A stretch of DNA of 5,440 bases from Thermococcus sp. (GTDB taxonomy: Archaea; Methanobacteriota_B; Thermococci; Thermococcales; Thermococcaceae): NCBI GenBank assembly GCA_027035445.1, contig JALVUT010000002.1:1-5440 (forward strand), given 5' to 3'. This document shows, in pieces, positions 1 through 5,201 of this stretch. The notes beneath the pieces were generated by a model. That model made no database searches, had not been told where the DNA came from, and was given only the letters and a program-made list of their open reading frames with translations. How positions within the stretch are numbered: the stretch's first letter is position 1; each line of letters opens with the position of its first letter. The position numbers and the translations under genes are program-made.

Positions 1-1252
1 CTATCTCCATTGGGGGGTGGTTGAGGTAGTTCCTTCCACGTTTGAGGTTCATCTTTCCGTACTGGGCCTCCCTGTTCGTCAGGTTGAAGGTCATGACCTC
101 CTGGAGGCCGAAGCCTATCATCAGCTCTCTGACGGCATTCTCAAACTCGACAAAGTCATCTCCCTTCCCCTGAACAACGAGCTTTGGCTCCTCGGGCTCG
201 ATTTCATTGTATCCATAGGCAATCAGAACATCCTCAAGCACATCCCTCGGATGCATTATATCGGCCCTGAATGCCGGATACTTCAATCTGGCCTTTCCAT
301 CCACAAGCTCAACGTCATAGAACATTTTCTCAAGGAGATTCTTGATTTCAGCGTCGCTCAGCTCAACGCCCGTGAGCTTTTTAATGTAGTCAAGCTCTAC
401 CTCAAAGCTCTTTGGAGTTAAATCTGGTGTCCGGATTTCAAAGTCCTTATAGGCAACCCTAACGCTCTTTATCCTCCCGCCGCGTTCCGCAAGGGCTGTC
501 ACGACAACATTGAGGGCGAGCATTATCTTATCCAGACTCCACCCCGTTATGTCCACAAACACATTCCTTGTTTCCTCAGTAACCCTCCCCGTAAGCTCCG
601 AGTTTATGACCGGCGGCATTGAGAGGACTTTTCCTTCGGAGTCAACGAGAAGGGGGTAGTATGGCTTATCCCTGATGAGATGGCCGTATTCCCTACCCTT
701 CTCATGCTTTTCCAGAATCTCCTCAAGGGTTAACTCCTCATCATACCCGAGAGGGATGAATTTTTCAGTTTTCTCGGCCGCACGATAGTAAATGGGTGGC
801 CTGACCTTGTCAAAATCAAATACACCTATCGCAACCTCCCTTCTCCTTCTTCCAAAGGTGAGTGCAACCTTCTCCTGAAGGTTGATCATCTGCCTGAGGG
901 TTTCATCATCAAACCTGAGGCCTTCAACGACTGCATAGACACCGTAGGGACGAATGTCTTTGAGCCTTTCATCAACATAAACCGTAACACCGCTCTCCTC
1001 AATCTCGTACTCAGGAAGTCCGCGGGCCTTTCCAAGGGCCCACTTTACCTGCCTCGCTATTCCCTCGGCGCTCCAGAGATCAGGCCTGTTGGTGTCCTTT
1101 GAATCTGCCTTGAAGTATATCTTCCCCCCTTCCTCCCACATGTCATCAAGCTCACATTTGGCATAGAGGAAGAGATCCTCCCACTCCTCGAACGTGAATG
1201 TCTGTCCTACAAGTCTTTCCAGATCATCCTTTGATACATCGAATTTCGGCAT
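1..1252 (-). CDS. pheT: Phenylalanyl-tRNA synthetase beta subunit (N-terminal 417 residues; cut by left edge)
   Basis: This is the beta subunit of the cytoplasmic (alpha-beta)2 phenylalanyl-tRNA synthetase. It supports tRNA binding and edits mischarged Tyr-tRNA(Phe), while PheS holds the active site. The frame is open from ATG 1252 to the window edge, giving 417 residues. The family is about 550-575 residues, so roughly a quarter at the C-terminus is missing. Visible blocks are the archaeal motif DTNRPDLWSAEG (53-64), the B3/B4 editing-domain block with INSELTGRVTEETRNVF (216-232) and DITG, and the B5 domain (about 277-350) ending in RADIMHPRDVLEDVLIAYGY. The catalytic-like domain begins at about 365 with VMTFNLTNRE at 386-395. 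The start is fixed by a Shine-Dalgarno GAGGTG five bases upstream that overlaps the pheS stop codon. The short form without an N-terminal OB/EMAP extension is the archaeal/eukaryotic type. The identification is very secure. Confidence 0.97.
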   Translation of the reverse strand, partial: MPKFDVSKDDLERLVGQTFTFEEWEDLFLYAKCELDDMWEEGGKIYFKADSKDTNRPDLWSAEGIARQVKWALGKARGLPEYEIEESGVTVYVDERLKDIRPYGVYAVVEGLRFDDETLRQMINLQEKVALTFGRRRREVAIGVFDFDKVRPPIYYRAAEKTEKFIPLGYDEELTLEEILEKHEKGREYGHLIRDKPYYPLLVDSEGKVLSMPPVINSELTGRVTEETRNVFVDITGWSLDKIMLALNVVVTALAERGGRIKSVRVAYKDFEIRTPDLTPKSFEVELDYIKKLTGVELSDAEIKNLLEKMFYDVELVDGKARLKYPAFRADIMHPRDVLEDVLIAYGYNEIEPEEPKLVVQGKGDDFVEFENAVRELMIGFGLQEVMTFNLTNREAQYGKMNLKRGRNYLNHPPMEI

Positions 1253-1257
1253 ATGAC

Positions 1258-1263
1258 CACCTC
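1258..1263 (-). promoter_or_regulatory. Ribosome binding site of pheT, overlapping the pheS stop
   Basis: On the minus strand the pheS stop TGA runs directly into GAGGTGGTCAT followed by the pheT ATG. GAGGTG matches the core of the archaeal Shine-Dalgarno (GGAGGTGA) with a 5-nt spacer. The overlap with the upstream stop suggests translational coupling of the two synthetase subunits. That would suit their equal stoichiometry, but it is inferred from layout. Confidence 0.8.
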
Positions 1264-2767
1264 ACCAGACTATTCTGGCCTCCCTCAGCCACTTCAGATC
1301 ATAGCTGAAGAGATACCTTATGTCGTCTATCCCGAGCTTGAACATCGCCAGGCGGTCGATTCCAATTCCCCACGCTATAACTGGAACGTCGATTCCAAGG
1401 GCTTTCGTCATCTCCTCACGGAATATTCCAGCTCCACCGAACTCCACCCAGCCGAGCTCCGGGTGGTAGGCGCTCATCTGAACGCTCGGCTCTGTGAAGG
1501 GGTAGTAGTCGGGCAGGAACTTCACCTTCTTGGCCCCGGCGATTTCCACCGCAAAGCGCTTCAGTATGCCGAGGAGGTGCCTGAATGTCAGATCTTCGCC
1601 AACGACAAATCCATCCACCTGATTGAACTCTATAAGGTGGGTTCTGTCGAGGACATCCGGGCGGAAGACGCGCTGTATTGTGAAGTACTTGCCAGGTATC
1701 TCGACGCCCTTTGCGAGCTGCCTCGCATCAAGGGCGGTTCCGTGGGCCCTTGGCATGAGGAGCATTGCCCTCTCCGGGGACCAGACGTAGCCCCAGCCGC
1801 GCGAGCCGCTGCCGCCACCGTGCTCATGGGCGGCCTTTACGTTCTCCACCAGCTTCCCCTCGGGGAGATAACCGCTCTTTGGGTAGTTAAGTCTGTACGT
1901 GTCCGTCCAGTCTCTCGCTGGATGGTTCTGAGGTTGAAAGAGGGCATCGAAGTTCCAGAACTGAGTCTCGATTAGGCTCTCGGAGCTCATCTCAATGAAC
2001 CCCATCTCTATGAGCTTTCTCCGGAGTTTATCAAGGAAAGCCCTGTAGGGTTGCTTCTTGCCGGGCTGAATCCTCCGCACAGGAGCCCTGATGTTGAAGC
2101 GTCTGAACTCGATCTCTCTCCACTTACCTGACTTTATTAATTCGGGCGTGAGGATTGAAATCCGCTCCTTCAGCTCGATGCCCTTCTTCACGAGCTCCTC
2201 TCCGGTGGGGGTTATCTCGACGATTCTCTCGATGACGGTGTCTTCCTTCGCTATCTTCCTCCTCTTGAGCTCCTTGACCGGAACAAGCTTTTCAATCTCG
2301 CCCAGGGGGACGCTCTTCTTCTCAACAAGAAGTTCCAGGGCTCTATCTATGGGTCTCTCTTTAGCGTTAAGGCCCTTTTCGGTTATCTTCAGGATGAACT
2401 TTCCGTCCTCCTTCCCCACTTTGGCCCATCCTTCCCTCCTGAGGAGGCCGACAATGGGTTTGAGCTCGTCTTCACTGAGAACCCTGGAAAGGTCGTCGAG
2501 TGTAGCCTCCCCCTTCTCCTTCAGAACCTTCAGGGCTCTCCGCTCAGGCAGACCAATCTTCGCATACCTCTCCCCGGTCTCCGTGAGAACCGCCACTCTC
2601 TCACTAATCTCGTGGAGCTTTGCAAGGCCTTTACTCTGAAGTCCAAGGACGGCCCTCATCACCGCGACCTGGTCGAGGCCGGTTCTCTCAACGAGTTCAT
2701 TCAAGTCGGTCCTTTTTAATCCTTGGAGTTTTATGAGTGTGAGTTTCTCCTGATAGCTCAGTTCCAT
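1262..2767 (-). CDS. pheS: Phenylalanyl-tRNA synthetase alpha subunit
   Basis: This is the catalytic subunit of the class II phenylalanyl-tRNA synthetase, which activates phenylalanine with ATP and charges the 2'-OH of tRNA(Phe). The 501 residues equal the usual archaeal length. The first 230 or so residues are charged and helix-rich, with winged-helix-like segments (for example 1-70 and 75-135), as in archaeal/eukaryotic alpha subunits that use this region for tRNA contact. The catalytic domain follows: motif 1 around 240-260, [21 protein letters not shown] (270-290), motif 2 [20 protein letters not shown] (362-381) with [10 protein letters not shown], the pocket segment [13 protein letters not shown] (424-436), and motif 3 [14 protein letters not shown] (467-480) followed by DIRYLF. 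It ends 9 nt before pheT. The ATG is preceded by GGGGGATGGGATC, a poor but purine-rich ribosome binding site. No better in-frame start fits the family length. Confidence 0.98.
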   Translation of the reverse strand: MELSYQEKLTLIKLQGLKRTDLNELVERTGLDQVAVMRAVLGLQSKGLAKLHEISERVAVLTETGERYAKIGLPERRALKVLKEKGEATLDDLSRVLSEDELKPIVGLLRREGWAKVGKEDGKFILKITEKGLNAKERPIDRALELLVEKKSVPLGEIEKLVPVKELKRRKIAKEDTVIERIVEITPTGEELVKKGIELKERISILTPELIKSGKWREIEFRRFNIRAPVRRIQPGKKQPYRAFLDKLRRKLIEMGFIEMSSESLIETQFWNFDALFQPQNHPARDWTDTYRLNYPKSGYLPEGKLVENVKAAHEHGGGSGSRGWGYVWSPERAMLLMPRAHGTALDARQLAKGVEIPGKYFTIQRVFRPDVLDRTHLIEFNQVDGFVVGEDLTFRHLLGILKRFAVEIAGAKKVKFLPDYYPFTEPSVQMSAYHPELGWVEFGGAGIFREEMTKALGIDVPVIAWGIGIDRLAMFKLGIDDIRYLFSYDLKWLREARIVW

Positions 2768-2844
2768 GATCCCATCCCCCGCTAGTTGTTAAAGGTCTGG
2801 CTTAAGAGAATTGCGGTAGAAGAAAAGGTGAAAACGGAAAGCCT
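2768..2844 (-). other. tdh-pheS intergenic spacer, no convincing promoter
   Basis: The 77-nt gap between the tdh stop and the pheS ATG has no strong BRE/TATA pair on the minus strand. The best candidates are CTTTAACA, about 20-27 nt before the ATG (which would give a leaderless transcript), and TCTTAAG, about 15 nt further upstream. Both are weak. pheST may therefore be read partly through from tdh, or may use a non-canonical promoter. The 5' half of the spacer holds the pyrimidine tract listed separately. Confidence 0.4.
2818..2836 (-). terminator. Possible pyrimidine-rich terminator after tdh
   Basis: Starting about nine bases after the tdh stop, the minus strand reads CGTTTTCACCTTTTCTTCT. 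This is a run of T-rich blocks of the kind that can release archaeal RNA polymerase without a hairpin. The T runs are only four long, so termination could be partial, leaving read-through into pheS. This is inferred from composition and position alone. Confidence 0.35.
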
Positions 2845-3897
2845 TCACTTTTCCTGTGGAAGGAAGACAACCTTACCTGTCTTTCCAGCGCGCATAAGCT
2901 CAAAAGCTTCCTCAAATTTCTCAAAGCCTTTGTACCTATGTGTTATGACCGCATCAAGGTTGAGTTTGCCACTCTGGATGAGGGTCGAGACGGTGTACCA
3001 GGTCTCCCAGAGATGCCTTCCGGTGATGCCGTGGACTTCCAGTGCTTTGAAGATCACTAGGTTGTTGAAGTCTACCGTAACCTCGCGTGGGTATAGCCCA
3101 AGGAGGGAAACCCGCCCGCCGGGAGTAGTGGCCTTTAATCCCTGCTCAAGGGCCTTTGGTGCGCCGCTGAACTCTAGGAAGACTTCAACACCGGCACCGT
3201 CCGTTAAGTCTATGACGAACTTAACGGGATCCTCCTCAAAGGGGTTAACCACGTAGTCGGCACCAACTTTCTTGGCGAGGTTTCTCCTGAACTCGCTGGG
3301 CTCAGAGACGATGACCGGGTAAGCACCGCTTGCCTTAGCAACGGCTATACCAAGAAGCCCGAGAGGGCCTGCGCCGGTGATGAGCGTGCTCCTTCCGGCG
3401 ATGGGGCCGGCAAGAACGGTATCAACGGCGTTGCCAAGGGGTTCCTGAAGTGCTGCGTGCTCGGGCTTCATGCCCTTTGGATTCTTCCAAGCGTTCCGGG
3501 CGGGGACTAGGGCGTAATCCGCGAAGACACCGTCCATGTCAACGCCGAAGATTTTTGTGTTCTGGCACACGTGATAGCGGTTGTGCCTGCAGGCGTAGCA
3601 CTTGCCGCAGACAATGTGCGTCTCGGCACTTATGTAGTCACCAACCTCGAGGGTGTCAACGCCTGGGCCGACCTCTATCACCTTGCCGGCGACCTCGTGC
3701 CCCATGATCTGGGGTGGTTTTATCCTGGATTGAGCCCATTCGTTCCACTCATAGATATGGAGGTCGGTACCGCAGATGCTGGTGGCGAGAACTTTGATGA
3801 GCACTTTTCCGGGGCCGGGTTTGGGTATATCGGCTTCGACAAGTTCAGCACCGTAGGCCGGCTTTGTCTTCATAATGGCTGGCATCTTGCCTTCCAT
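2845..3897 (-). CDS. tdh: L-threonine 3-dehydrogenase (zinc, NAD+)
   Basis: This enzyme oxidises L-threonine to 2-amino-3-ketobutyrate, which then yields glycine and acetyl-CoA or aminoacetone. It is a cytosolic medium-chain zinc alcohol dehydrogenase, tetrameric in the family. From the ATG at 3897 the protein is 350 residues, the family length. Numbering from here puts all expected residues in place: catalytic zinc ligands C42, H67, E68 and E152; structural zinc cysteines C97, C100, C103 and C111; the Rossmann loop GAGPLG (175-180); and E199 and R204, which in the Pyrococcus enzyme contact the NAD ribose. The open frame extends to ATG 3981, but those 28 extra residues have no counterpart in known homologs as recalled. 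A Shine-Dalgarno (GGAGATGGT) and TATA box also sit inside that extension, so the short start is preferred. ATG 3900, one codon earlier, is possible. The gene is divergent from the TRAM gene and 77 nt upstream of pheS. Confidence 0.97.
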   Translation of the reverse strand: MEGKMPAIMKTKPAYGAELVEADIPKPGPGKVLIKVLATSICGTDLHIYEWNEWAQSRIKPPQIMGHEVAGKVIEVGPGVDTLEVGDYISAETHIVCGKCYACRHNRYHVCQNTKIFGVDMDGVFADYALVPARNAWKNPKGMKPEHAALQEPLGNAVDTVLAGPIAGRSTLITGAGPLGLLGIAVAKASGAYPVIVSEPSEFRRNLAKKVGADYVVNPFEEDPVKFVIDLTDGAGVEVFLEFSGAPKALEQGLKATTPGGRVSLLGLYPREVTVDFNNLVIFKALEVHGITGRHLWETWYTVSTLIQSGKLNLDAVITHRYKGFEKFEEAFELMRAGKTGKVVFLPQEK

Positions 3898-3901
3898 CAT
3901 A

Positions 3902-3910
3902 ACCATCTCC
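3902..3910 (-). promoter_or_regulatory. Ribosome binding site that decides the tdh start
   Basis: GGAGATGGT on the minus strand matches seven of nine positions of GGAGGTGAT. Its end lies 1 nt before ATG 3900 and 4 nt before ATG 3897. The second spacing is the more usual, and it gives an N-terminus (MEGKM) in register with known thermococcal threonine dehydrogenases. Confidence 0.7.
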
Positions 3911-3913
3911 GTT

Positions 3914-3937
3914 GCGTTTACATCTTTGTCTAAACGC
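3914..3937. promoter_or_regulatory. Inverted repeat in the tdh promoter, candidate operator
   Basis: GCGTTTA (3914-3920) and TAAACGC (3931-3937) are perfect 7-bp inverted arms separated by 10 bp. The element begins 5 bp downstream of the tdh TATA box and ends 3 bp before the Shine-Dalgarno. The predicted transcription start (around 3921) falls between the arms, so it would act as DNA rather than as an RNA hairpin. That is a typical place for an archaeal repressor to block polymerase. The regulator is not identifiable, and it does not match the TATCAC-N5-GTGATA glycolytic motif. Confidence 0.45.
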
Positions 3938-3942
3938 TCCTT

Positions 3943-3957
3943 GATATAAACCTTTTG
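3943..3957 (-). promoter_or_regulatory. tdh promoter (BRE + TATA box)
   Basis: The minus strand reads CAAAAGG then TTTATATC (3950-3943), a purine-rich BRE followed by a near-consensus thermococcal TATA box. With the usual spacing of about 25 nt, transcription would start near 3921. That leaves a short leader of about 20-25 nt carrying the ribosome binding site for ATG 3897. This supports the 350-residue start. Confidence 0.75.
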
Positions 3958-4002
3958 CGAGATGGAAAGGGTAGATCTCATCGATGTTTAGTTCGATTTT
4001 CA

Positions 4003-4012
4003 ATATATATAT
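4003..4012. promoter_or_regulatory. Alternating AT tract, possible second TATA element
   Basis: Five AT dinucleotides (ATATATATAT) are centred about 26 bp from the A of ATG 3981 on the minus strand. That is the spacing expected for a TATA box driving a leaderless transcript. No good purine-rich BRE flanks it in that orientation (GAATTTAG precedes it). Being self-complementary, it could equally serve plus-strand initiation near 4035, or simply be an easily melted region. Confidence 0.35.
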
Positions 4013-4019
4013 CTAAATT

Positions 4020-4045
4020 CGGTTCGTATCACAACATACGGTTCG
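4020..4045. repeat. Paired CGGTTCG direct repeats with an internal inverted repeat
   Basis: CGGTTCG occurs at 4020-4026 and again at 4039-4045, 19 bp start to start. Between them CGTAT (4025-4029) and ATACG (4036-4040) form a 5-bp inverted repeat with a 6-bp spacer. A shorter GTTCG copy lies at 3991-3995. The spacing is close to two helical turns, which would put both copies on the same DNA face, as for a dimeric regulator. No known regulator site was recognised. Confidence 0.4.
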
Positions 4046-4065
4046 CATTTAAGGGAGCAGGTTGA

Positions 4066-4082
4066 ACGGAAGAATTAAAAAC
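4066..4082 (+). promoter_or_regulatory. Probable promoter of the TRAM gene
   Basis: The purine-rich ACGGAAGA is followed by ATTAAAAAC (4074-4082), a BRE plus TATA-like pair. The predicted start is near 4104, giving a leader of about 22 nt before the TTG start at 4126. The TATA match is moderate, and ACTTTCATAC just downstream is an alternative. Confidence 0.5.
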
Positions 4083-4112
4083 TTTCATACATTTTTTCAG
4101 GCGACTACCTTT

Positions 4113-4119
4113 GGTGGTG
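4113..4119 (+). promoter_or_regulatory. Ribosome binding site that decides the TRAM gene start
   Basis: GGTGGTG lies 6 nt upstream of TTG 4126 and resembles the GGTGAT core of thermococcal Shine-Dalgarno sequences. Starting at TTG 4111, GTG 4114 or GTG 4117 would use up this site, and no other purine-rich site precedes those codons (CAGGCGACTACC). The choice of 4126 rests on this. Confidence 0.55.
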
Positions 4120-4125
4120 GCCACG

Positions 4126-4347
4126 TTGGAGGATAGAAGGTTTGAGTCACGTCCTAAGAGGGTCGCCCCCGTTAAGAGAGGCGAAAGATACCACGTGAGG
4201 ATTGAGGGCATTGGGAGGGGTGGTGACGGTATAGCCCGTATAAAGGGTTTTGTTATATTCGTCCCGAACACTCAAGTCGGTGATGAGGTGGACATCGAGA
4301 TAAAGAATGTTAAAGACCGCTTTGCATTTGCGGACGTTGTTGAATGA
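4126..4347 (+). CDS. Small stand-alone TRAM-domain RNA-binding protein
   Basis: This is a 73-residue protein, almost all of it one TRAM domain, the RNA-binding OB-like barrel otherwise attached to TrmA/RumA and MiaB-type tRNA enzymes. The basic tail (R4, R5, R9, K11, R12) is followed by the domain from about residue 15: VKRGERYHVRIEGIG, then RGGDGIARIKGFVIFVPNT (31-49), QVGDEVDIEI and a closing KDRFAFADVV strand. Single-domain TRAM proteins in methanogens have been reported as RNA chaperones with a cold-shock-like role. A similar role here is inferred from the family. The start is the uncertain part: TTG 4126 is chosen for its ribosome binding site, while TTG 4111, GTG 4114 or GTG 4117 would add five, four or three residues. 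The gene appears to have its own promoter and a pyrimidine-rich end, so it may be monocistronic. Confidence 0.9.
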   Translation: MEDRRFESRPKRVAPVKRGERYHVRIEGIGRGGDGIARIKGFVIFVPNTQVGDEVDIEIKNVKDRFAFADVVE

Positions 4348-4360
4348 ATAATTTTGGATT

Positions 4361-4377
4361 CTCCTTCTTTATTCCTT
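4361..4377 (+). terminator. Possible pyrimidine-rich terminator after the TRAM gene
   Basis: CTCCTTCTTTATTCCTT begins 14 nt after the TRAM stop codon and is almost entirely pyrimidine on the non-template strand. It is followed within about 17 nt by a fresh TATA box for the next gene, so a transcript end here makes sense. There is no hairpin and the longest T run is three, so it would be a weak terminator. Confidence 0.4.
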
Positions 4378-4387
4378 AGTATGAATC

Positions 4388-4401
4388 GGAAACCTTATAA
4401 T
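4388..4401 (+). promoter_or_regulatory. Promoter of the MinD-like / HMG-CoA reductase unit
   Basis: GGAAAC (BRE-like) is followed by CTTATAAT (4394-4401), a good archaeal TATA box. Transcription is predicted to start near 4423, leaving a leader of about 18 nt with the ribosome binding site. It probably drives both downstream genes, because the 17-nt gap between them leaves no room for another promoter except inside the ATPase gene. Confidence 0.7.
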
Positions 4402-4426
4402 CTCCTGCGAGTATTCTTCCAGGGAT

Positions 4427-4433
4427 GAGGGGG
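4427..4433 (+). promoter_or_regulatory. Ribosome binding site of the MinD-like gene
   Basis: GAGGGGG ends 7 nt before ATG 4441. It is purine-rich and G-heavy rather than the exact GGAGGTG, but its position is right, and no other in-frame start codon is near. Confidence 0.65.
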
Positions 4434-4440
4434 TTTTAAT

Positions 4441-5184
4441 ATGGCAGTGATCGTTGTTACAGGACGTGGAGGTGCGGGGAAGACCACTACCACGGCCAAT
4501 TTAAGTGCGTTTCTTGCCATGGGGGAATACAGGGTACTTGCGATTGACGGTGACCTCTACCTCCCCAATCTAGGGTTTCACTTTGCCCTGGAGAACGTTA
4601 AGTACACCCTTCACTCCCTCCTTAAGAACCCCGATATGGATCCGGAGTGGGCCATCTACAAGCACCCTCAAACAGGTGTACACGTGATGCCCGGTAGTAG
4701 CAACCTCCAAGATGTTCTGGGCATTTCTCCCAAGAAGCTGGTTGACGTGCTGGAGAGGGTAAAGCCTAAATTCGGTGTGGTGTTCGTTGACTCCCCGACT
4801 GGGATTCCCTTTGATACCCTGCTCACCTTTGAGCTGGCCAATTATCAGCTCATTGTTGTTGAGATAGAACGCTCACCGATTTATTCCTTTGAAGTTATGG
4901 TGAAGAATGAGATAGAGAAACTGAAGGCGCTCGGTGACCGCTACAATCTGAACATCGGAGTCATCCTCAACAAGGTTCGTGAGTCGGAGGATATCGTTGA
5001 TAAAATTATTGAGGTTATTGAGAACGACTTGGGGGTTCCAGTTGTGGGTTGGGTTCCCTTTGACAACAACGTTCCTGAATCGATCAACGTGGGGATTCCA
5101 ATCATCAAGTACCTGCCAAGTAGCGACGCGGCCATTGCATTTAAAGATACCGGAAAGATCCTTGAGGAATGGATATTTGGCTGA
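4441..5184 (+). CDS. MinD/ParA-like P-loop ATPase with arginine at the signature-lysine position
   Basis: This 247-residue soluble ATPase belongs to the SIMIBI MinD/ParA/Mrp group. The nucleotide site is GRGGAGKTTTT (8-18), with P-loop lysine K14. The deviant Walker A signature lysine, normally the first K of KGGxGK, is arginine here (R9). Switch I is D36-G-D-L-Y-L-P-N43-L, switch II is VVFVDSPTG (113-121) with D117, and LNKVR (176-180) is the usual base-contacting segment. The C-terminus (residues 237-247, ending EEWIFG) is acidic and short and does not look like the basic amphipathic membrane anchor of bacterial MinD, so membrane cycling is not indicated. It is followed after 17 nt by HMG-CoA reductase, probably on one mRNA. 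Archaea carry several MinD paralogs with largely unknown roles, and its target cannot be named. A scaffold, partner-positioning or metallocluster role is possible. Family assignment is secure; function is not. Confidence 0.9.
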   Translation: MAVIVVTGRGGAGKTTTTANLSAFLAMGEYRVLAIDGDLYLPNLGFHFALENVKYTLHSLLKNPDMDPEWAIYKHPQTGVHVMPGSSNLQDVLGISPKKLVDVLERVKPKFGVVFVDSPTGIPFDTLLTFELANYQLIVVEIERSPIYSFEVMVKNEIEKLKALGDRYNLNIGVILNKVRESEDIVDKIIEVIENDLGVPVVGWVPFDNNVPESINVGIPIIKYLPSSDAAIAFKDTGKILEEWIFG

Positions 5185-5188
5185 TTTT

Positions 5189-5195
5189 GGAGGTG
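5189..5195 (+). promoter_or_regulatory. Ribosome binding site of HMG-CoA reductase
   Basis: GGAGGTG is a perfect match to the archaeal Shine-Dalgarno, 6 nt before ATG 5202. It sits in the 17-nt spacer after the ATPase stop codon. It fixes the reductase start and suggests efficient translation from the shared mRNA. Confidence 0.85.
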
Positions 5196-5201
5196 TACCC
5201 C

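Larger units (their letters stand above)
3898..4125. other. Divergent intergenic region between tdh and the TRAM gene
   Basis: These 228 bp separate the two divergent start codons and are visibly more AT-rich than the flanking genes. In order they contain the tdh ribosome binding site, inverted repeat and TATA box; an in-frame upstream extension of tdh up to ATG 3981; an alternating A/T tract (4003-4012); two CGGTTCG copies (4020-4045); and the TATA-like box and ribosome binding site of the TRAM gene. No RNA gene was recognised. Confidence 0.7.

Noticed and set aside
17..421. A 134-codon plus-strand open frame at the left edge
   Set aside because: It is antisense to pheT, whose frame is continuous and family-like for all 417 residues. 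No independent signals support it.
1253..1975. A 240-codon plus-strand open frame opposite the 3' half of pheS
   Set aside because: It lies wholly antisense to the conserved PheS catalytic domain, its translation shows no recognisable motif, and it has no plausible promoter or ribosome binding site. It reflects the codon bias of pheS.
2091..2639. A serine-rich 182-codon plus-strand open frame
   Set aside because: It is antisense to the PheS N-terminal region. The Ser/Leu/Phe richness is what the complement of Glu/Lys/Arg-rich coding sequence produces.
2786..3933. Plus-strand open frames opposite tdh (2786-3256, 3450-3707, 3571-3933)
   Set aside because: All are shadows of tdh, which has every zinc and NAD residue in place. 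The frame at 3450-3707 is an Arg/Cys-rich low-complexity artefact.
4027..4032. TATCAC, a half-site of the thermococcal glycolytic regulator motif
   Set aside because: The required GTGATA half is absent after the 5-bp spacer (the sequence reads ACGGTT), and neither flanking gene belongs to sugar metabolism.
4358..4388. GATTC (4358-4362) and GAATC (4384-4388) as hairpin arms before the ATPase promoter
   Set aside because: The arms are only 5 bp with a 21-bp spacer, and one overlaps the BRE region. This is well within chance expectation.
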